A stretch of 64,000 bases of DNA, from NCBI RefSeq assembly GCF_009689585.1, contig NZ_AP018694.1, positions 3,959,501 through 4,023,500 on the forward strand, read 5' to 3'. A program made the translations under genes and the position numbers. The notes under the pieces are model-generated. The model worked only from the letters and a program-made list of their open reading frames with translations. It was not told the origin of the DNA and made no database searches. Source of the DNA: Aquipluma nitroreducens (GTDB taxonomy: Bacteria > Bacteroidota > Bacteroidia > Bacteroidales > Prolixibacteraceae). This document shows positions 60,216-64,000 of this stretch, piece by piece; within the stretch, counting starts at the first letter, position 1; the number at the start of each line of letters is the position of its first letter.

Positions 60216-60926
60216 ATGGATATTATTATTGATGACCCGATTCGCGAACAGGAATTTCGCCAGATACTGACCAAAATACGTTTGGCTAAAAACGGCGAAA
60301 CAGTCGATCAGATGAAAAAACATGGTCTGGTCTATAAAATGAATTGGGGCGTTTCAATCATTCAACTGCGCGAGATCGCATCTCAATTTGATCCCAATCA
60401 TTTGCTCGCTCTCAAGTTGTGGAACAAACAATGGCGCGAAACCATGATTCTGGCTGCCATGCTTGACGTTCCGAAGGAAGTGACCGAAGAGCAGATGGAT
60501 TACTGGACAAAAAGTCTGGAAACTGCCGAAATTGCTGAAGCCCTGAACACATATCTTTGGGCAAAAACCAAATTTGCCTTTATAAAAGCATTGGAATGGT
60601 GTCGTGGAAAGAAACATTTGGTGCGTTTTACTGGTCTTCACCTGATGGGACGGCTTGCTCTGACTGAGAAGTCGGCTATGGACGAGTTTTTTGAACCTTT
60701 CTTCGACATACTGTCACCTTTGGCAAAAGATCCGAATTTGAAGCAGATTTTTTATCGTTCGTTTATTTTACTCGGAACAAAGAGCAAAACAATGAACGAA
60801 AGAGCTATTCTGTTTGCAGAAGGGTTGAAAGAGATTGATTCAGAGGAAAGTGGAGTTTTAGCTGAGATGATTCTTTCAGAACTCAAAAGTGAGTATGTAC
60901 AGGATTTATTTGTTAAGAATACTTAA
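60216..60926 (+). CDS. DNA alkylation repair (AlkD-like) HEAT-repeat protein
   Basis: A 236-residue all-helical protein, here started at ATG 60216. Pattern: HEAT-like helices such as NHLLALKLWNKQWRETMILAAMLD, WTKSLETAEIAEALNTYLWAKTKFA and LTEKSAMDEFFEPFFDIL. The family includes AlkD, which removes 3- and 7-alkyl purines. The aromatic and Asp residues needed for base excision cannot be aligned by eye. Ten bases separate it from the upstream stop, so it may be co-transcribed with the flippase gene. Confidence 0.75.
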   Translation: MDIIIDDPIREQEFRQILTKIRLAKNGETVDQMKKHGLVYKMNWGVSIIQLREIASQFDPNHLLALKLWNKQWRETMILAAMLDVPKEVTEEQMDYWTKSLETAEIAEALNTYLWAKTKFAFIKALEWCRGKKHLVRFTGLHLMGRLALTEKSAMDEFFEPFFDILSPLAKDPNLKQIFYRSFILLGTKSKTMNERAILFAEGLKEIDSEESGVLAEMILSELKSEYVQDLFVKNT

Positions 60927-60953
60927 CTGAGAACGGATTTCAGCAAGTCTGAT

Positions 60954-60961
60954 TAATTTTG
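60954..60961 (+). promoter_or_regulatory. -7 box of the Bax-inhibitor-1-like gene
   Basis: TAATTTTG is an exact TAnnTTTG match, 43 bases before the ATG at 61004. No TTTG at the -33 spacing. Confidence 0.5.
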
Positions 60962-61003
60962 GTATAGTTTTTATGTATTAAAACGAAATTTAAATTTTAA
61001 ACA

Positions 61004-61777
61004 ATGGATATTACAAAATCATCGAATCCCGTATTTGGGAAGAACATATTTAGTCAATCAGCAATCAATACTGAAGACGGGGTGATGACCGTGAACGGAA
61101 CAATCAATAAAACCGGGTTAATGTTGCTGATTGTTATTTTTGCTGCCACGTTTACCTGGCGTAAGTTTTTTGGTGCAATCGATCCGGCCACTCCGGGCGT
61201 TATGCCTTCAGGAATCATGGTCTGGACAATGGTTGGTGCGATTGGAGGTTTTATTACTGCACTGATTACTACATTCAGTCCACGCCGCGCTGCCATGACT
61301 GCTCCAATTTATGCCGTTTTCGAAGGTTTGTTCCTTGGAGCAATTTCGGCCATGTTCGAAGCCATGTATCCCGGATTGGTTATGCGTGCAGTTTCGCTTA
61401 CATTTGGCGTATTCTTCATTATGCTTCTACTTTATCGTTCAGGAACTATTCGTGCTACTGATAAATTCAGGACAGTAATTTTTGCCGCAACAGGTGGTAT
61501 TGCGCTGGTTTATCTGGTAAGTTTTATCGCCGGAATGTTTGGTGCCAATTTAGGTTTTATGTACGGAAATGGAATGATGGGAATTGGATTTAGCCTTGTT
61601 GTAGTCGTAATTGCTGCACTCAATCTGATTCTCGATTTCGACATGATTACACGTGGCGCCAATGCGATGGCTCCAAAATACATGGAATGGTATGGTGCAT
61701 TTGGCCTGATGGTTACTTTAATTTGGTTGTACCTTGAAATGCTTCGTTTGCTTTCCAAATTATCGAGCCGGAATTAA
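61004..61777 (+). CDS. Bax inhibitor-1/YccA family membrane protein
   Basis: A 257-residue protein with a soluble N-terminal tail of about 35 residues and seven hydrophobic helices. It shows TAPIYAVFEGLFLGAISAMFEAMYPGLV and an ALNLILDFDMITRGA segment near residue 210, where the acidic residues are the presumed pH-sensing pair of BI-1 proteins. Bacterial YetJ-type members conduct calcium in a pH-dependent way; here the role is inferred. Followed by a terminator. Confidence 0.9.
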   Translation: MDITKSSNPVFGKNIFSQSAINTEDGVMTVNGTINKTGLMLLIVIFAATFTWRKFFGAIDPATPGVMPSGIMVWTMVGAIGGFITALITTFSPRRAAMTAPIYAVFEGLFLGAISAMFEAMYPGLVMRAVSLTFGVFFIMLLLYRSGTIRATDKFRTVIFAATGGIALVYLVSFIAGMFGANLGFMYGNGMMGIGFSLVVVVIAALNLILDFDMITRGANAMAPKYMEWYGAFGLMVTLIWLYLEMLRLLSKLSSRN

Positions 61778-61807
61778 TTTTCAGGAGCATAAAAATTAAA
61801 AATATTC

Positions 61808-61832
61808 AACAGGGGCTTCGGTCCCTGTTTTT
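61808..61832 (+). terminator. Terminator after the Bax-inhibitor-1-like gene
   Basis: AACAGGG-gcttcggt-CCCTGTT followed by T-rich tail, about 30 bases past the stop. Confidence 0.85.
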
Positions 61833-61931
61833 GTTTGATAGATTAAATGTATTACTTTCGGAACGTTATTTTATCCTGAAAATACTGGATATTCAGACAT
61901 CAAAATCATCTGATTAATAATTGAATAAGAT

Positions 61932-63101
61932 ATGATACTCATTGAAGTTACCGATTCAAAAACCAAGAAGCAATTCCATAAAGTGCCACATTTGATCTAT
62001 AAAAACGATCCGAATTGGGCATGTCCGTTGGAAACGATGGTTGAAGATGTATTCACTCCTGCAAAAAATCCATCATTTAAAACTGGTGAGGCTTGCCGCT
62101 GGATATTAACCGATGAAAGTGGTCAATTACTGGGGCGGATTGGAGCCTTTTTGAATCTGAAGAAAGTGCATACCTTCGAACAGCCAACCGGGGGATGTGG
62201 TTTTTTTGAGTGTGTCAATGATTTTGATGCCGCTAAAATGTTGTTTGATGCCTCGCGTGATTGGCTGAAAGAGCGTGGAATTGAAGCCATGGATGGGCCA
62301 GTCAATTTTGGGGAAAATTACATGAACTGGGGACTTCTTGCTGACGGGTTTGTTCATCAGGGTTTTGGGATGCCTTATAATCCTGCCTATTACGTCGATT
62401 TGTTTAAAAAATACGGATTCGAAGTTTATTTTAAGCAATTCAGTTACCATCTCGATTATTCTAAGCCTTTTCCGGAGCGCTTCTGGAAAATTGCCGGGTG
62501 GGTGGCGCAAAAACCGGGTTACACTTTCGAACATTTCTCGTTTGACAAGACCGAAAAATTTGTTGACGACTTCTGTTACATTTACGATGAAGCATGGCGT
62601 TTTCATGGACATTTTGAACCCCTCGATAAAGATGAAATACGCGATTTTATCAAAACGGCTAAAGCCATCATCGATCCAGAGATGATCTGGTATGCCTATC
62701 ATGATGGAGTTCCAATTGCCCTGTTTGTTATGATTCCGGACATCAACCAAATCCTGAAAAAGCTGAATGGTAAAATGAATTTCATTAATATTCTGAAATT
62801 TCTGTATTATAAACGTAAAAGGATAATGACCCGAACCCGTATCTTAATTATGGGCGTGGTGCCAAAATATCAGAAATCGGGTATTGAGTCAGCAATTTTC
62901 TGGCATCAGGATAAATTAATGAAGCATAAGCCTGAGTACAAAGAGGTTGAATTGTCGTGGGCTGGTGATTTTAATCCCAAAATTATGGCGCTTTATAAGT
63001 CTGTTGGGGGTGTTGAGGCGAAAACGCATTACACCATGCGGTATCTTTTCGATCGCACGAAACCATTTAAAAGAGCCCCAATTATTGGGTTGGAAGATTA
63101 A
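61932..63101 (+). CDS. GNAT-fold-like protein (N-acetyltransferase related)
   Basis: A 389-residue cytoplasmic protein. The C-terminal half has a GNAT-like run RTRILIMGVVPKYQKSGIESAIFWHQDKLM, matching the acetyl-CoA pyrophosphate loop (QKSGI) of the fold. The N-terminal half shows GRIGAFLN and FFECVNDFDAAKMLFDASRDWLKERG. The two-domain layout is that of an unassigned family sometimes annotated as GNAT-like YghO proteins. Substrate unknown. Single gene. Confidence 0.72.
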   Translation: MILIEVTDSKTKKQFHKVPHLIYKNDPNWACPLETMVEDVFTPAKNPSFKTGEACRWILTDESGQLLGRIGAFLNLKKVHTFEQPTGGCGFFECVNDFDAAKMLFDASRDWLKERGIEAMDGPVNFGENYMNWGLLADGFVHQGFGMPYNPAYYVDLFKKYGFEVYFKQFSYHLDYSKPFPERFWKIAGWVAQKPGYTFEHFSFDKTEKFVDDFCYIYDEAWRFHGHFEPLDKDEIRDFIKTAKAIIDPEMIWYAYHDGVPIALFVMIPDINQILKKLNGKMNFINILKFLYYKRKRIMTRTRILIMGVVPKYQKSGIESAIFWHQDKLMKHKPEYKEVELSWAGDFNPKIMALYKSVGGVEAKTHYTMRYLFDRTKPFKRAPIIGLED

Positions 63102-63134
63102 ATTTTAAAAATAAGGAATTTATAAAAAGAAATA

Positions 63135-63165
63135 TTTGGAAATTACATTCCTATATGTAACTTTG
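63135..63165 (+). promoter_or_regulatory. Strong Bacteroidota promoter of rpmE2
   Basis: TTTG at 63135-63138, exactly 19 bases, then TAACTTTG at 63158-63165. Both boxes match the consensus perfectly, as expected for a ribosomal protein gene. It is the best evidence in the window for the phylum. Confidence 0.85.
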
Positions 63166-63200
63166 CAAGCCGTTAAAAATACAAAGTAAAGAGACTAAAA

Positions 63201-63464
63201 ATGAAAAAAGGGATACATCCAGAAAATTATCGTACTGTTGCATTCAAAGATATGTCAAACGGTCATGTTTATATAACCAAATCAACTGTTAACACAAAAG
63301 AAACAGAATTGGTTGACGGAGTTGAGTACCCGGTGATCAAACTTGAAATTTCAAGTTCATCTCACCCATTCTACACTGGAAAAATGAAATTGGTTGACAC
63401 CGCAGGTCGTGTTGATAAATTCAATAACAGATTTAAAAAGACTCAGGAAATCAGAAATAAATAA
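63201..63464 (+). CDS. rpmE2: 50S ribosomal protein L31 type B
   Basis: An 87-residue L31. MKKGIHPENYRTVAFKDMSNGHVY, then EYPVIKLEISSSSHPFYTGK and GRVDKFNNRF. The CxxC zinc ligands of type A are absent, defining the zinc-independent type B. Strong promoter and terminator make it a single-gene unit. Confidence 0.96.
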   Translation: MKKGIHPENYRTVAFKDMSNGHVYITKSTVNTKETELVDGVEYPVIKLEISSSSHPFYTGKMKLVDTAGRVDKFNNRFKKTQEIRNK

Positions 63465-63485
63465 TTTTTGGTTTGATAAAATATT

Positions 63486-63515
63486 AAAAGCTTCGCATTG
63501 GCGAGGCTTTTTTTG
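63486..63515 (+). terminator. Terminator of rpmE2
   Basis: AGCTTCGC-att-GGCGAGGCT stem, one G-U pair, then seven T. Confidence 0.85.
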
Positions 63516-63674
63516 TTTTATAATACCCTATTGTGCCAACATTGATCCATCATTTCCTGAACTGACAAAAGGAATCAGGAACTATCTATATTCCCGATTC
63601 TCCTCGTTAAATTCATGGTATTTATGGTTTGGCATGGCTATTGCAAAATTCAGCACATCTATTTCTGATTGATC

Positions 63675-63706
63675 TTTGTCGGTCAGGATGTCAGTTGTAA
63701 ATGTTG
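63675..63706 (+). promoter_or_regulatory. Candidate promoter of lon
   Basis: TTTG at 63675-63678, 19 bases, then TAAATGTTG at 63698-63706; the -7 box is imperfect. No heat-shock inverted repeat (CIRCE) was seen before lon. Confidence 0.4.
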
Positions 63707-63735
63707 AATATCATATAGACAGAAAATTATAAACT

Positions 63736-64000
63736 ATGCAAAATATACTTATTCCCAGCTTAATGGATGATGAAAATGAGTTTATTCCAATCTTAAGTGA
63801 TGGGGATGATTCTGAATTAACCAATCTTGATGTTCCTGACATTTTGCCAATTTTGCCTTTGCGCAATACGGTAATGTTTCCGGGAGTTGTAATGCCAATT
63901 ACTGTAGGAAGACAAAAATCACTTCAGTTGGTACAGGAAGTGTACCGTGGAAATCGTTTGCTTGGAACTGTTGCTCAGAAAGATGGTAGCATTGACGATC
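63736..64000 (+). CDS. lon: ATP-dependent protease Lon, N-terminal part (cut by window end)
   Basis: The first 88 codons of Lon. ATG 63736 starts MQNILIPSLMDDENEF; the LON substrate-binding domain follows with PILPLRNTVMFPGVVMPITVGRQKSL and GNRLLGTVAQKDG. The acidic N-terminal extension of about 38 residues before the domain is common in Bacteroidota Lon. ATPase and protease domains lie beyond the window. Confidence 0.95.
   Translation, partial: MQNILIPSLMDDENEFIPILSDGDDSELTNLDVPDILPILPLRNTVMFPGVVMPITVGRQKSLQLVQEVYRGNRLLGTVAQKDGSIDD

Noticed and set aside
1-64000. tRNA, rRNA or known riboswitch genes
   Set aside because: The gaps were read for tRNA-like T-loops (GGTTCGAATCC) and known riboswitch words; none was convincing.

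Overview
The window is a chromosomal segment of a Bacteroidota bacterium, most likely an environmental Bacteroidales/Marinilabiliales-type lineage (Prolixibacteraceae-like; genus not determinable here). The pointers are promoters with a TAnnTTTG -7 box (clearest at 63135-63165), the absence of Shine-Dalgarno sites, a complete Bat (aerotolerance) operon, an ExbB-ExbD-ExbD-TonB operon, a type IX secretion tail on a cupredoxin, and long-form FabI and LeuA proteins of Bacteroidota type. No rRNA, tRNA or CRISPR array was found.

Layout. 1-6.9 kb (+): leucine operon leuA(partial)-leuC-[four-helix-bundle gene]-leuD-leuA paralogue-methyltransferase-leuB, ending in a terminator. 7-8.9 kb (-): FMN-binding PPOX-like protein, Crp/Fnr regulator, L,D-transpeptidase. 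9.1-13.5 kb: thioesterase, methyltransferase, MFS exporter (-), ilvA. 14.1-19.7 kb (+): a carbohydrate cluster made of a PHP-domain protein, a two-domain aldolase/short-chain dehydrogenase, a sorbose-phosphate-reductase-like dehydrogenase and a fructose-6-phosphate-aldolase-like enzyme. 20-21.7 kb: rhodanese-thioredoxin fusion and EamA permease. 21.9-24.5 kb: AT-rich accessory stretch with an unknown protein, a remarkable phased CTAG array, a CPxCG protein and an HNH endonuclease. 24.7-26.2 kb: small secreted and membrane proteins and a MITE-like element.

26.7-33.0 kb (+): PstS-like lipoprotein, TPR protein, ExbB, two ExbD and TonB, ending in a terminator, followed by a complete IS66 element (33067-35717) with an 8-bp target duplication. 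36.2-39.2 kb (-): HEFGH metallopeptidase lipoprotein and secreted cupredoxin. 39.5-42.6 kb (+): iorAB and a YbaK deacylase; 42.7-43.6 kb (-): fabI with a Cys-rich tail. 43.7-52.5 kb (-): eight-gene moxR-DUF58-bat operon. 52.7-64 kb: truA, small membrane proteins and a TonB-domain protein separated by four copies of a hairpin repeat, M13 peptidase, thioredoxin-like protein, flippase, AlkD-like protein, Bax-inhibitor-1 protein, GNAT-like protein, rpmE2, and the start of lon.

How genes work together: LeuA/CD/B convert 2-ketoisovalerate to the leucine precursor, and IlvA supplies 2-oxobutyrate to the related isoleucine route. The ExbBD-TonB set energises outer-membrane transporters and is transcriptionally packaged with a phosphate-binding-like lipoprotein. 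MoxR, DUF58 and BatA/B (von Willebrand domains) with BatC-E form an envelope complex. The best candidate for something undescribed is the dyad-symmetric, 21-bp-phased CTAG array at 22804-23003. It lies between a gene of unknown function and an HNH endonuclease operon. Its function cannot be assigned from sequence alone.
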